DNA from: Diphasiastrum complanatum
Taxonomy: Eukaryota; Streptophyta; Lycopodiopsida; Lycopodiales; Lycopodiaceae
DNA length: 64,000 nt
NCBI GenBank assembly: GCA_029204225.1
Contig: CM055107.1
Coordinates: 7,102,873 to 7,166,872 of the forward strand
Reading direction: 5' to 3'
The position numbers were made by a program, and so were the translations under genes. This document shows positions 14,546 to 25,463 of the stretch, piece by piece (the stretch's first letter is position 1; every line of letters starts with the position of its first letter). The notes under the pieces are model-generated. The model worked only from the letters and a program-made list of their open reading frames with translations, was not told the origin of the DNA and searched no databases.

Positions 14546-15405
14546 CCTGTCTCCTATGCCATAATTCCTCATTTGAAATACAAGTTGTCAAAGCAACATC
14601 ACAAGAACTTGCACTTTCATGTAGATCTAACTTGAAAATGCCACCATAATTAGATCCATATGCTAGGATCTCATCACCTTTCTTAATAACACAAGTATTG
14701 ATGTTCAATTCTACATCAAGTCCATCATCAAGCAACTTTCCAACACTTATCACATTCTTTGTGAGTTTAGGAACATAAAGAACATTGGCAAGAGGTAAAA
14801 CTTTAGAAGATGCAAGCTTTAAGGGAATACTCCCAACTCCTTCAATAGTACATTCATGATCAATAGCTATGTACTTGATAAGGTATAATAGAAACAAAAG
14901 AATTCTTGGAGCAACACATGTGTGATGAAGAACCACTATCAATATACCAAGATACACCATTGAAGGATGTAGAGGAGAAACTTGACACCATGAGGGATCC
15001 TTCTCCTTCACTTGCAAAATGGATCTTCTTTAATGATGTTGGCTTGATTGCCTTTATTCTTCTTTTTGAAGCAATTAGTGGCATAATGCCCCTTTTTGCC
15101 ACAAAAGAAACATTTGATCTTTTTCTTCTTGCACTTGGAGGTAGAAGGATGAGATGAATCATCGTCTTCTCCATCTTTGTCTTTTCCATAGCTTTGTCTT
15201 TGGTGAAGGCTTGAGAATTGTGATTCTTGCTCCTCCCTTTGTGCTTGTCATTGAAAAAGAGAACTTTGCCATCTTCAATATGTTTGAGCTTGTTCATCCT
15301 CAAGAGTTTGTACTCATGATGTCTTGCTTCCTTGGAAATTAAAATTCCTTGAAGAGCCTCCAAGTTGGGTAACTCCTCCTTGATAGCAAAGGATTGAACA
15401 ACGTT
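14546..15405 (-). pseudogene. Element A gag C-terminus and protease
   Basis: The minus frame from 15405 leftward reads VVQSFAIKEELPNLEALQG, then a weak zinc-knuckle region (VSFVAKRGIMPL), then the copia protease WYIDSGSSSHMCCSKN, then GVGSIPLKL, NVLYVPKLTKNVISVG and LWHRR. The frame changes between 15017 and 14860. Reading breaks immediately after LWHRR, where GAG-pre-integrase should continue. Known role: aspartic protease that processes Gag-Pol; here inactive because of frameshift and truncation. Confidence 0.8.
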
Positions 15406-15410
15406 ATCAT
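15406..15410. repeat. Left target-site duplication ATCAT of element B
   Basis: ATCAT at 15406-15410 is repeated at 23098-23102, directly outside the outer ends of the two B LTRs. Five bp is the usual copia duplication length. Confidence 0.8.
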
Positions 15411-16125
15411 TCTGAATTTTTCAGAAAAAGGACAATGATTGATTGTACTTAATCAATCTACAAGAGTAGTTGATTGCCAAATCTAGGATCTTTCAAAAAC
15501 TATTGACTAGATCTTGATCTGCACATAGATCATGAACTATTTAGCAAGATCAACTAATGTAAAGATCAAAAATCAGTAAGGACGGCCTCACATGTGTGGA
15601 ATATAGCCACTGTAGGGACTGTAACCATAAAGCAAAGTACATTAACTTTAGATAGCAATCCAAGCATAAAACCACAAGACAAATGTGTGAATCACAAGCA
15701 AATTGCAACTACGTCTATCGGATCAGACCGACTTTCTATTGAAATGCTTGATCTCTTTATAGATCAAGTACATCCATGCGTTGTGTACTATCCAGCAGGC
15801 CTTCACACATGTGAAGAGTGCCTAGTCATCTAGATCCACCAATGGGAGCCAAATATGCTCATTATCCAAAGTTGACTTAGTCTTCCACCAAAGTAGGGAT
15901 ATTCCCTATAAAATAGGATCTAATGGAATATCTAAATCTTATCCTCTACTACCTTATGCACAGGTGTGAACAAAAACTTGACATGTGGGAGCATTTACTT
16001 ATTCACATGGAAGTGCAAGCTAATTACATGGAAATTGGTCAAAGTGACTTTTTCTTAGATTCTAGTCACAAGTCATGCTTGTGTAGATTGAACCAAAATG
16101 AATCTAACTATTTACAAATACTTCA
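15411..16125 (-). mobile_element. Element B 3' LTR, truncated
   Basis: Matches the right LTR from TTTTTCAGAAAAAGGAC through CTAACTATT.ACAAATACTT, then diverges at about 16125. The last ~110 bp present in the right LTR are lost. The first base pair reads TC instead of TG. Confidence 0.85.
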
Positions 16126-16564
16126 CACATAGAGATATAGAAAAATCTTGAATGCGACACTCAATGAGGTGCGTATCAAGAAAGAAATATAGTTCTAGCA
16201 ATAGCTAGTTCCATGCGTGAGAAGAGAACACCTCTCTCATGCCGACGTGCTGATCCGGAAAACAGAAAGCGCTAAAAATAGAGCTTTATTGTACACTCAG
16301 ATCTGATAATATAAGACGAGTACACTTTTTTGTGCTCAATGCGCAATCTGTGAATGTTGTGATGCTTGTTCAATTTTATCAGTAGATATAATTCCGCTGT
16401 CATTAGACATTATCGGCTGTCCATAAACTTATCGGCAGATTAGCAATAGCTGTCTGCTCGTTCGGAAGATGACTGATCGCGGTTGAGACAGTGGCCTTAA
16501 CCGATAGATTGGCTCCATTTGAGCTCCAACCGGAAGCAATCAGATCTCGCTATATTTCCAACAG

Positions 16565-16576
16565 TGGTATCAGAGC
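16565..16576 (+). other. Element F primer-binding site
   Basis: TGGTATCAGAGC one base after the LTR end ...TTCCAACA. A second TGGTATCAGAGCC lies only 65 bp downstream at 16630-16642, so the site is present twice. Confidence 0.85.
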
Positions 16577-16749
16577 AACCAGCTTGCTCGACTCTGTCGG
16601 AACGTTCCAGTTTTGAAGGATTCCATCAGTGGTATCAGAGCCAGAAGGCTTAATTAGGGCCTCATCACTAAGACTATCGCTTCCATTCACAGCATCCAAA
16701 GATATGCACAGTACTTGAAGCATACGGATTAAATTTCCTTGTCTGGAAG

Positions 16750-17380
16750 GTGAAAACATCGCTTATCCTACGAGGAGAAGCGTTATGGCAGTGGGTGGAT
16801 GGCACTGAAGAGATGCCAACCAACACAGGCAAAGATCTTCGAGAGTGGAAAGAGAAGAACGACAAAGCAGTAGTTGTCATCTCCTCTTCCATCGAAGATA
16901 GCATTACCCTTGACCTCACATCAATCTCTAATATTAGAGGGATGTGGGATACACTCATCAGTAGATTTCAGACCAAGTCACGAAACCAGATAATGCATCT
17001 AGAAGATCAGCTTACCTATCTAAGATGGGATGGCAAAGATCTCACCACCTTCATCATGAAGATGAATAACATGTTCCTATCGTTATACAACGCTGGAGCA
17101 AAAAATGCAGTTTCACAAGAAAAACAACTCAGTTACTTGCTATGCTCCTTACCACGATTGTTCCAGACAACCCAAACATTGCTGGCTAAAGATCCTACCA
17201 TGACCTTCGACAAGACAGTCATTGACATCTAAAGAGCACTACGACGACAAGAACGAGTTTGATCAAGCTCTCTACAAAAACAGAGGCCAATCGAAGAAGA
17301 AGGCTCAACTTAAGAGGGAGTTGGCAAGGAGATCAGATCAAAACCATCAAAAATAAGAAACTCAAGAAGGCACATGGAAA
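16750..17380 (+). pseudogene. Element F gag
   Basis: The frame from 16750 reads WQWVDGTEEMPTNTG, then SSIEDSITLDLTSI and MHLEDQLTYLRWDGKDL, a copia capsid of the UBN2 type. It meets a stop at 17230, and the gag tail (KEHYDDKNEFDQALYKN, then a basic KKKAQLKREL run) continues in another frame, so a frameshift is present. Known role: forms the virus-like particle. Confidence 0.8.
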
Positions 17381-17389
17381 GGAAGGAAC

Positions 17390-19392
17390 ATGCAGCAAGG
17401 CAACGATAAAAAGACATGCAACAGATGTAGATGCGACGACCACACAATGGATAAATATTGGTTGAATCCAAAGATTGAGTGCATGCGTTGTAATAAAAAA
17501 GGTCATGCAGCTATGGATTGCTTCGACAATCTAAAAAACAAGAGGACATATAGCAAGAAGGAAAGCACGAATAGCACATCATATGTAGAGGAGCCCGAAT
17601 CCTCAAAGATGGCTGAAGACCGAACTAACAGAAGTCCTACTACTTATCTATGCACCGATGTATGTGCTACATCACAGTCTGATGTTCAAGACATAGTCCT
17701 TGACTTAGGGGCTACGTCGCATTTTGTGACGACAAGACAGTTGATCGCCGACTTTCGACAAATCGGCTCCTCCAGATATATTGTTCTAGGAGATGGCTCG
17801 CGACAAGAAGTAAGCGACACTGGAGTACTTTGGCTCAACACCAATGGCAGAGATAGAAGACTAGAGGACGTCCTATATGTGCCGACACCGCAAAAATATC
17901 TTAGTTGCAAGAATAGCAGATGCAGGCATGCGTGTGACATTCACAGATCAGACATGCAATGTGATTGATGTCAGTTCCAGCACACTCATCATGCAAGGCA
18001 GACGAAAAGGAAACCTATATCACTTGAAGGTATGCCTACTGACAAAGCAAACTCATCAAGTCCGTGAGTCTATGGACATTCTGTGGCACAGAAGACTATG
18101 CCACATGAACCCACTAGCATTGTACAAAGCAAGCCAGAATAATGCTTTCACAGAGGTGAGCATCAGAGATGGACCCTGTGACGCATGCAACAAAGGAAAG
18201 ATGTCACTACACCTTTCACGAAGGATTCCTTCAGAGCAACGGAACTTCTGGAGCTAATACACTCAGACATTTGTGGACCCTTTGATGTACTATCTGTCGG
18301 AGGATCAAGATACTACATCACCTTGATCGATGACTACAGTAACTTTGTTGTTGTTTACTTCATCCACAACAAATCTGAGGCTCTTGACAAGTTTATAGAA
18401 TATGTGAACTAGGCTGAGAAGTGGACCGAAAGGAAAGTCAAGCAGATCATAATTAACAGAGGAGGAGAATATATCTCCAATCGATTCACCGACTTTTGTG
18501 AAAGTCAAGGCATCCTTCATAGGAGAATGACAGCCTATACACCATAGCATAATGGTGTAGTTGAAAGGAAAAACAGAATTCTCATGGAAGTTGCAAGATC
18601 CATGATGGCCTACTCAGAGACATCAAGATGGCTATGGGCTGAAGCAGTAGCTACAACCGCCTACCTATAGAGCAAGATAGGCAAATCGAGCATTGCTCAC
18701 AATACCCCACATGAGGTATGGTGGAGAAGCAAACCAGATGCTCATGTTCGAATATTTGGATGTGTGGCATATGCACACATACTAGATAAGAAGAGGAAGA
18801 AGTTGGACGAAAAGGTGGAGCAAGGATTATTGGCTGTCTATGATATACATTCTACATATTACAGAGTATACATGCCTCAAACCAATGAAGTGAAGACTGA
18901 CAAAGATGTCAAACTTGACGAGACAAGAACAATGGCTGAGGAGGATCCGATCAACTATGAAGTTCTCAACAAACTATACTATGACCTACCCACATCGATA
19001 GAGGGAGCAGACCCTAAGCATCCAGATGCAAATACTCAAATTCCAGCTGAACTGTTGGACAACGAGCAGACTGATGTATCGGGAGTACCCAGCACACCAT
19101 CGATACACCGAGGTCCTACTATTGGCAGGCAGGACAAAGGCAAAGCAATTGTTGAGTCTGTATTATCTCCAAGGAGATCTGCCAGACAAATAAGAGCACC
19201 AGTCAGATCTATACCTGACAATTCATCTTCTACTCTCAGGAAGAATTTTGTGGATTCGATGGTGAACCACAAACTTACGAAGAAGCCATCAACTATCCAG
19301 ACAAGGACAAGTGGAGATCAAGGCCATGGAGGATGAAATGAGTTCCATGAAGCAAAACGAAGTGTGGACTCTCGAACCACTACCACAGATGG
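17390..19392 (+). pseudogene. Element F zinc knuckle, protease and integrase
   Basis: Zinc knuckle CMRCNKKGHAAMDC, protease region LDLGATSHFVT (D-L-G in place of the usual D-S-G), GAG-pre-integrase LWHRRLCHMNP, integrase zinc part CDACNKGKM, core LIHSDICGPF, IDDYS, then INRGGEY (Asn where the catalytic Asp is expected) and TP*HNGVVERKNR. Stops are TAG in EYVN*AEKW, TP*HNG and AYL*SKI, and the frame shifts near 17880. The C-terminal part HILDKKRKKLDEKVEQG runs into an RT start, VWTLEPLPQ. Inactive. Confidence 0.82.
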
Positions 19393-19480
19393 AGTTTAGA
19401 AATGACATCTCGGATGTCATAGAGAGTTTCTAGGATGTCCCAGGCATCCTTAGCAGTCTGTGCAGATCAGATATGACTGA
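19393..19480 (-). pseudogene. Small copia gag scrap between F and B
   Basis: The minus strand reads TAKDAWDILETLYDIRDVI, a conserved copia gag stretch (AKEAWD.L...Y). It belongs neither to F (plus strand) nor to the B integrase that ends at 19492, so it is a third element's remnant at the breakpoint. Confidence 0.65.
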
Positions 19481-19491
19481 TTTTAGAGTCA

Positions 19492-21660
19492 TTAAGTAAG
19501 TAAGAAGCTCCTCCTCGGGTTGTGCAAGATCTCTTTAACACATCGAGGATTAGATGCATTTGGAAACATCTTAGAACTTTGAGATTCATCAAATAAGACA
19601 TCCTTGCTAACTTTTACTTTGCTTGAAATAGGATCGATATTCCTATATCCTTTGCTATTTTCACTATAGCCTACAAATATTCCTTTGAAGGAAGTTGCAT
19701 CTTCTTTCCTTATAGTTTCGAAAAGGAATGTGGACATAACATATACATCCAAAAACTTTAAAGTCTTTTACATTGGGCTTATTGCCAAACAAAGCTTGAT
19801 ATGGTGAGATCCCACCAATAGCACTACAAGGAAGCCTATTACATAAAAAGTTAGCACAAGCTATGGCCTCTCCCCAAATGAGATGGGTAGAGATGCATCA
19901 AGCCTCAAGGACTTTTGCACATTCATGTAGGCTCCTATTTTTCCTCTTGGCCACCCCATTTTGTTGGGGGGGGGGGGGGGGGGGGGGGGGGTGTTAGGAA
20001 CAAGTAAGCTCTCTCTTAATGCCATTGAACTCACAAAAGTCTCTCATCTTGTTGGAGATATATTCTCCTCCATTATCACATCTTAGAACTTTAATCAAGA
20101 ACTAAGTTGCTTCTCCATTAGAGACTTAAACTTCACAAAAGCTTCATATACAAGGCTTTTCTTAGACAATAATTCAATCCAAGTGAATCTAGTAAAATTG
20201 TCTATGAAAGTCACATACATTAAGGCAACTCCATTACTTTCATGGGAAAAAAGCATGTACATCTGAATGAATAAGATCCAAGGGTGAGGTAGATCTTGTC
20301 AAAGATCTCTTGTAGGATGTCTTGTGTGACTTTGCAAGGCCACATGCCTCACACACTTTGCCACACTTTGTGAATGATCTTGGTAGGCTGAGAGCTAGAG
20401 TCATCTCCTCCCTAACCGTATTCACACTTTCAATGGCCACATTAGCATCCAACTTAGAAAAGCCTTCCTTGCTTGATGCCACTAGCAATGCACTTATCAT
20501 ACTTCAAGATGGAATACACTCCATTCTTGAAATGTACATCTAGTCCATTATCCATTAGTTGACCAGCACTAGGCAAATTTTTTGTAATGGATGGAACATA
20601 CAAAACATTATCAAGATCTATCCTCTTAGATGATCCTAAGCATAATGGAATAGATCCTATGCCATCTATCTTACATTCTTGATCACTAGGAGTGTAGATT
20701 GATTTCTTAGAATCATTACAAGAAAGTAAAGTAGAGAAGTAATGCTTGTTGTGGGAACTAGCCCCACTATCAATCCACCATGTCTCTTTGCTTGATGTTG
20801 GTGTAGATGCTACCATCAAGGGAGCCATCCTCTCCATCCTCCTCTTTTGTAGGATTTTGATGATCCTCATTGCCTTGGTTCTTTTTCTTATAGCATTCAG
20901 AAGCAAAGTGTCCTTTCCTTTCTTTCCACAAAAGAAACACTTTAGCTTAGCTTTGTTCTTGATCTTCCCTTTGGGGAGATCCACCCTCCTTGGCCTTGGT
21001 TCTTCTTAAATGGATGAGTCTTCTTCTTGCCCTTTGATGTGAAGTTTGCTTTCTCATCACCACCATGTAGTGACAAAGACCCCATTCTTGCCTTGAGGTG
21101 TAGAATCCTGCTCTCCTTGGCCACAAGAACATTATGCAACTTATCTATAGAAGGAAGTTGGTCTTGAATAACAAAAGATTGGACTAGATTAGTGAACTCA
21201 TCACCTAGTCCATTCAAAATCACTTGCACAAGTTCATTGTCCTGGATCTTATCTCCAATAGATCCCAATTCTTTGTAATCCTTAGGACATATTATTGTCC
21301 ACTTTCTCTACCTCCCTTCATGCTTTAGCATGAGTAGTCTCTAGGTGTTGTTGAATTTTTTTAGATTCCCTTCAATGAATCCCAAGCCTCTTTGGATGAG
21401 GCACAAGAAGTTACCTCGTTCAAGAGGTCATTGCTTACATTCATCTTTAAGCAATGTAAGGCTAATCTAGCCCTCTTCTTGTATTTCAACTATTCTTGGA
21501 AAGCTTGAGGCTCTTTTTCAACTCCAAGAACAATGTCATAGAGGTCATGGATCACAAATAGTGATTCCATCCTCACTTCCCAAACGAAATAGTTTGATGA
21601 AGTTAGACTCTCACTAGATTCTAACAAAAGACCTCCCATGGATGACATATTGAATGGTTT
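19492..21660 (-). pseudogene. Element B gag, protease and integrase
   Basis: Minus strand, right to left: gag start MSSMGGLLLESSESLTSSNY (21630), RARLALHCLKMN and KEAWDSLKG (about 21400), LVQVILNGLGDEF (21250), zinc-knuckle start CFFCGKKGK (20940), protease WWIDSGASSHN (20780), GIGSIPLCLG and NVLYVPSITKN (20650), integrase zinc part CEACGLAKSHK and LIHSDVH (20330), QNGVAKRKNRS (19950), and the C-terminal GIFVGYSENSKGYRNIDP (19680). Several frame changes. A 26-nt poly-G run (poly-C on the coding strand) interrupts the TPQQNG motif. RT and RNase H are lost. Confidence 0.82.
19966..19991. repeat. Poly-G tract, 26 nt, inside element B integrase
   Basis: Uninterrupted G run; on the coding minus strand it is poly-C placed at the TPQ(Q)NG codons of integrase. 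It may be partly a sequencing or assembly artefact, as long homopolymers often are. Confidence 0.85.
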
Positions 21661-22230
21661 GCCTATGAGATGCACAAAGCTCTCTTGAATAAGGATGATC
21701 TAAGATAGATTTATAGCTTTCTATTAAGCTTCTAATCTCGGCCCAATCAACCTAGCTTAAGTTTGGATGAAGGTGTAATAGATCTATCCAAAAATTCCTA
21801 GTAAAACACACACTCAAAGATTGATTCTAGCACCTTTTGCTTGATTTCTCTTCACACACAAAGATCTGAACAAATCAGCCTTATAGATCTTATCTAATGC
21901 TTCAAAATGAAATGCTTCAATGACTCAAACCTCTATTTGATCATTAACATTCAATAGATTAAACGTAGATCTAGACAATGCACTAGAAAGCATTAATTTT
22001 GGACTAGTATGCTAATTTTTGAATCAAAAACACTATAGGAACTTGATTTGAAGGTTGTTGTAAGGATTCACACGTGTGAAAAGTACACCTGCATCCCACA
22101 AATCAAATTTGACCAAAACAAATGATGCTATCACTCTCATAGAGCTCGTCCACACAATATTAACCAAATCAACACTTTGACAATGATTTATCAATTGATT
22201 AATGGATCATTACATGCCTCTTGATACTAG

Positions 22231-22242
22231 GCCCTGATACCA
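22231..22242 (-). other. Element B primer-binding site
   Basis: Minus strand TGGTATCAGGGC, one mismatch from the consensus, abutting the inner edge of the right LTR. Confidence 0.8.
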
Positions 22243-23097
22243 TGAGAATTTTTCAGAAAAAGGACAATGATTGATTGTACTTAATCAATCTACAAGACTA
22301 GTTGATTGCCAAATCTAGGATCTATCAAAAACTATTGACTAGATCTTGATCTACACATAGATCATGAACTATTTAGCAAGATCAACTAATGTAAAGATAA
22401 AAAATCATTCAGGGTGGCCTCACACGTGTGGAATACAACCATTGTACGGAATGTAACCAGAGAGAAAAGTACATTAACTTTAGATAGCAATCCAAGCATA
22501 AAACCACAAGACAAATGTGTGAATCGCAAGCAAACTGCTAGGTTGGAAATCTCTCATCAACTTTCTATTGAAATGATTGATCTCTTTATAGATCAAGTAC
22601 ATCCACAAGCTGTGTACTGTCCAGCAGGCCTTCACATGTGTGAAAAGTGCCTAGTCATCTAGATCCACCAATGAGAGCCAAATATGCTCATTATCCAAAG
22701 TTGGCTTATCTCATTAGCTAGAAACCAAAAAGCTAGTCTTCCACGAAAGTAGGAATATTCCCTATAAAATAGGATCTAGTGTAATATCTAAATCTTATCC
22801 TCTACAACCTGATCCACATGTGTGAACAACAACTTGACATGTGGGAGCATTTACTCATTCACATGTAAGTGCAAGCTAATTACATGGAAATTGGTCAAAG
22901 TGACTTTTTCTTAGATTCTAGTCACAAATATAGTTCACACTTGTGTAGATTGAACCAAAATGAGTCTAACTATTCACAAATACTTTATGTGCATCCTTTC
23001 ACATGTGGGAACAGGATCCACACATGTGAGATCCTATCATGAACATAGATCTCATGATTGATTAAGTTTTATCAAGTTGGAAGTGACAATTTCAACA
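22243..23097 (-). mobile_element. Element B 5' LTR, 855 bp, full length
   Basis: Runs TGAGAATTTTT...TTTCAACA on the plus strand, with ATCAT outside it. It contains CACACGTGTG (22421-22430), CACATGTGTG (22633-22642 and 22815-22824) and related CACATGTGGG/CACACATGTG at about 23000-23030: palindromes with a G-box or E-box core. Confidence 0.85.
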
Positions 23098-23548
23098 ATC
23101 ATAATTTTTTTTAGATCCATTAAGAATGACTTGTACTAGTTGATCTTGGTTGATTGTGACACCAACACAAGCAAGCTCCCTATGAAGACACTCTCCTCAC
23201 TTCTTTGAAAACTTTGAAGATCTAATTTCTAGAGTAGGAATTCTAGAAGTATTTTTAGCTTCATAGATTGACTTGAGTGCATCCCAAGATTCTTTAGCAG
23301 ATGTGAAAGATCCAATTTCTCTCAAAATCTCATTGGAGACATTCATTTTTATAAAATGAAGAGCCATTCTAGCTCTTTTTTTATATTTTTGGACTTCAAG
23401 TTGTACTTGAGGCTCCTCCTCAAGACCAAGTACAATGTCCATTACATCTTGAAGTATCAGAATAGACTCCATTATAACCTTCCAAATTGAATAGTTGGAG
23501 GTGTTTAATCTTTCACTAGCCTCTAACAAATATCCTCCCACAAATGTC
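23098..23548 (-). pseudogene. Element A gag N-terminal half
   Basis: Starts MTFVGGYLLEASERLNTSNY and continues RARMALHFIKMNVSNEIL, KESWDALKSIYEA and CLHRELACVGV...QVILNGSK, a copia gag N-terminus. It stops at the ATCAT duplication where element B inserted, and the frame resumes at 15405. A small frame change falls near 23190. Confidence 0.82.
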
Positions 23549-24300
23549 ATTAGAATGTGAAAAATTCTAGTAATGAACAAAAAAGAAATGTTGCTTTCTC
23601 TTTCACTATAGGACTCACTAAGAGAGTGTACTACTAATTCCTATGTAAAATCTCGCAATAGAATTTGAGATGGATCTCAAATATTCTACCAATGTAATAC
23701 AAACTAGATCAACCTCTCAAATAACATGGACTATAGGCAAATTTTGGTTCTACCTTTATTTGGCATGTGTGAAATGCTCAAAGAAAACACTATACTGAAA
23801 TGCAAACACTTTGTATGAAACAATATGTTGATCAACACAAAACTTTGCCTAGATCTCGAGTTTGGAAGATTGGTATACAAAAAACATGAATTTTGAATCA
23901 AACAAACAATTTTGATCAAATCACAAGGTGTTCACTCGGGTTTTGGTACCCTCCCTACCCCTCTTTTAGAGCTTATAACTCTTCATAGGCACATTAGAAT
24001 GATTGGAAACAAATTCCAATGGAAACTAGACACTTCTAGCTTTCCAACAAGCTATATTGTCACTATCTTTGGAACAAACAACAAGGAGAACAAGGGAATT
24101 GAAGTGGTCTTGTTTTCACATGTGTGAAAAGGCTGAATTCTGTACAATACCTAATATGGTCTGATCACATTTAATTTTGATCTCTTTGATCCACAAACAC
24201 ATCAAGAATTGAAAGCAAAATGTGGACAACTACTTCCTAGCTTGAATAGAATCAAAAAATTTCATACATTAGATGATTATAGCATTCAAAGCTTGGTTTG
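23549..24300 (-). mobile_element. Element A 5' untranslated leader
   Basis: Non-coding DNA between the primer-like site and gag, about 750 bp. No gene is seen. Confidence 0.6.
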
Positions 24301-24312
24301 GCTCTAATACCA

Positions 24313-25097
24313 TGACAAAAATTCTAGCAAGTTCACACGTGTGGAAACTACAATATTTGTGTGAATGACCTTTACCAAGCTCTATGTTAGCACATAGATC
24401 ACATGTAGAGTGAATTTCACAATCTATCTCTAGATTCTATGGCAAGAACATAATCTAGAATGCAAATAATCAAAGCATGAATATTTTCATACGTGTGGGG
24501 AAAGTACAAAATAATTAAACATATGAAATTAGCTTTCTACTCGAGTTAGAGAGAGAATGATAATTCGAGCTAAAAGTAACAAAATCCATTTTGACAAGAA
24601 GATAGCACAAATGTTTGATTTAATGATTAGGATTGTGAGAGAACCCACATTACATTTATAGAGAGGATACTAGCTCGAGGTAGAGCAGCCCATGAATCTC
24701 ATTTGTCCACATCTAAAAGTGGTTTCTACCAAAAACATGACACCTACAACTTTGCATGCATGATTATCCACCTACTTTTACCTCCTTTCTACATGTAACA
24801 ATTTTTACACAACAAATTCTCTTGCATGTGTCCATTGAGGCTTTTGCATGCCTTGCATGTCACATTTGACAACTCGGACATTATTCATGTGGAGTACCTC
24901 GAGTTTCTACTAGCCCAAATTTGGCCATTTCATGATCTAAACGCACGTTACATATGACAAACTAATCTTTATGCATGTATCCTAGCTCGAGTTTCTACTA
25001 GGCCAATTTTGGCATTTTCAAGTTGCAACACTACATGCATGATGTAAATCTTCATCAACCCCAAAAGTCAAGACTCTATGGCTTTTTTATTTTAACA
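24313..25097 (-). mobile_element. LTR shared by element A and the sequence to its right
   Basis: 785 bp, TGACAAAAAT...TTTTAACA on the plus strand. To its left is GCTCTAATACCA, a one-mismatch primer site, making it the 5' LTR of A. To its right the minus strand reads TTTTTAGGAGGAG directly before TGTTAA, a polypurine tract as expected before a 3' LTR. It includes CACACGTGTG at 24334-24343. Confidence 0.7.
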
Positions 25098-25463
25098 CTC
25101 CTCCTAAAAAGTTATCTATATTGACTTGAACATTGATCTTGGAATCATTCCAAGGTTGGGTCCTTTGCTTGATGAAGCAACTTTTTGTGTGGATTCTTTG
25201 TTTTGCATATGAAGTGAAGATCATTCAAAGAATCCATCATAGTAGCACCCTTGCCATATCCAAGATAAGATCTCTTTGGTAGAAATCTCTTGCCAATATC
25301 GTTGAAGAGTATTCCACCAATTTGCCACTATTTTGATATGCCTCCTCCATGCTTGATGAAGATCTTTAATTTGAAAAATTTATTTGCATGAAGATGGCTG
25401 CACCATAATTTGAGAAATCCTAGGCTTCCATGCCTCATCATGATCATAAAGACCAAAGCATGG

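Larger units (their letters stand above)
16126..19392 (+). mobile_element. Copia element F fragment (5' LTR end through start of RT)
   Basis: Plus-strand copia DNA inside element B: LTR end to 16563, primer site at 16565-16576, gag from 16750, zinc knuckle at about 17480, protease at about 17700, integrase from about 18200 and the first RT residues (VWTLEPLPQ) at about 19360. Everything downstream is missing. Its gag (GTEEMPTNTGKDLREWKEKN) is the same family as minus-strand element E (47268-49761). Confidence 0.82.
15411..23097 (-). mobile_element. Copia element B, inserted in gag of element A
   Basis: Minus-strand copia element bounded by LTRs at 15411-16125 (3' LTR, truncated) and 22243-23097 (5' LTR), with primer site at 22231-22242 and gag-protease-integrase remnants at 19492-21660. 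RT and RNase H are missing and their place is taken by a plus-strand copia fragment (F, 16126-19392). The LTRs look about 97% alike over their first 150 bp, so the insertion is moderately young. Confidence 0.82.
14546..25097 (-). mobile_element. Copia element A, split by the insertion of element B
   Basis: Minus-strand Ty1/copia element: LTR at 24313-25097, primer-site-like sequence at 24301-24312, gag N-terminal part at 23098-23548, and the remaining gag plus protease at 14546-15405. Element B (15411-23097) sits inside gag. The two gag halves resume in the same frame across B once one copy of the target duplication ATCAT is discounted. A is truncated at about 14546, inside the GAG-pre-integrase segment, so integrase, RT, RNase H and the 3' LTR are missing. 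Confidence 0.8.
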
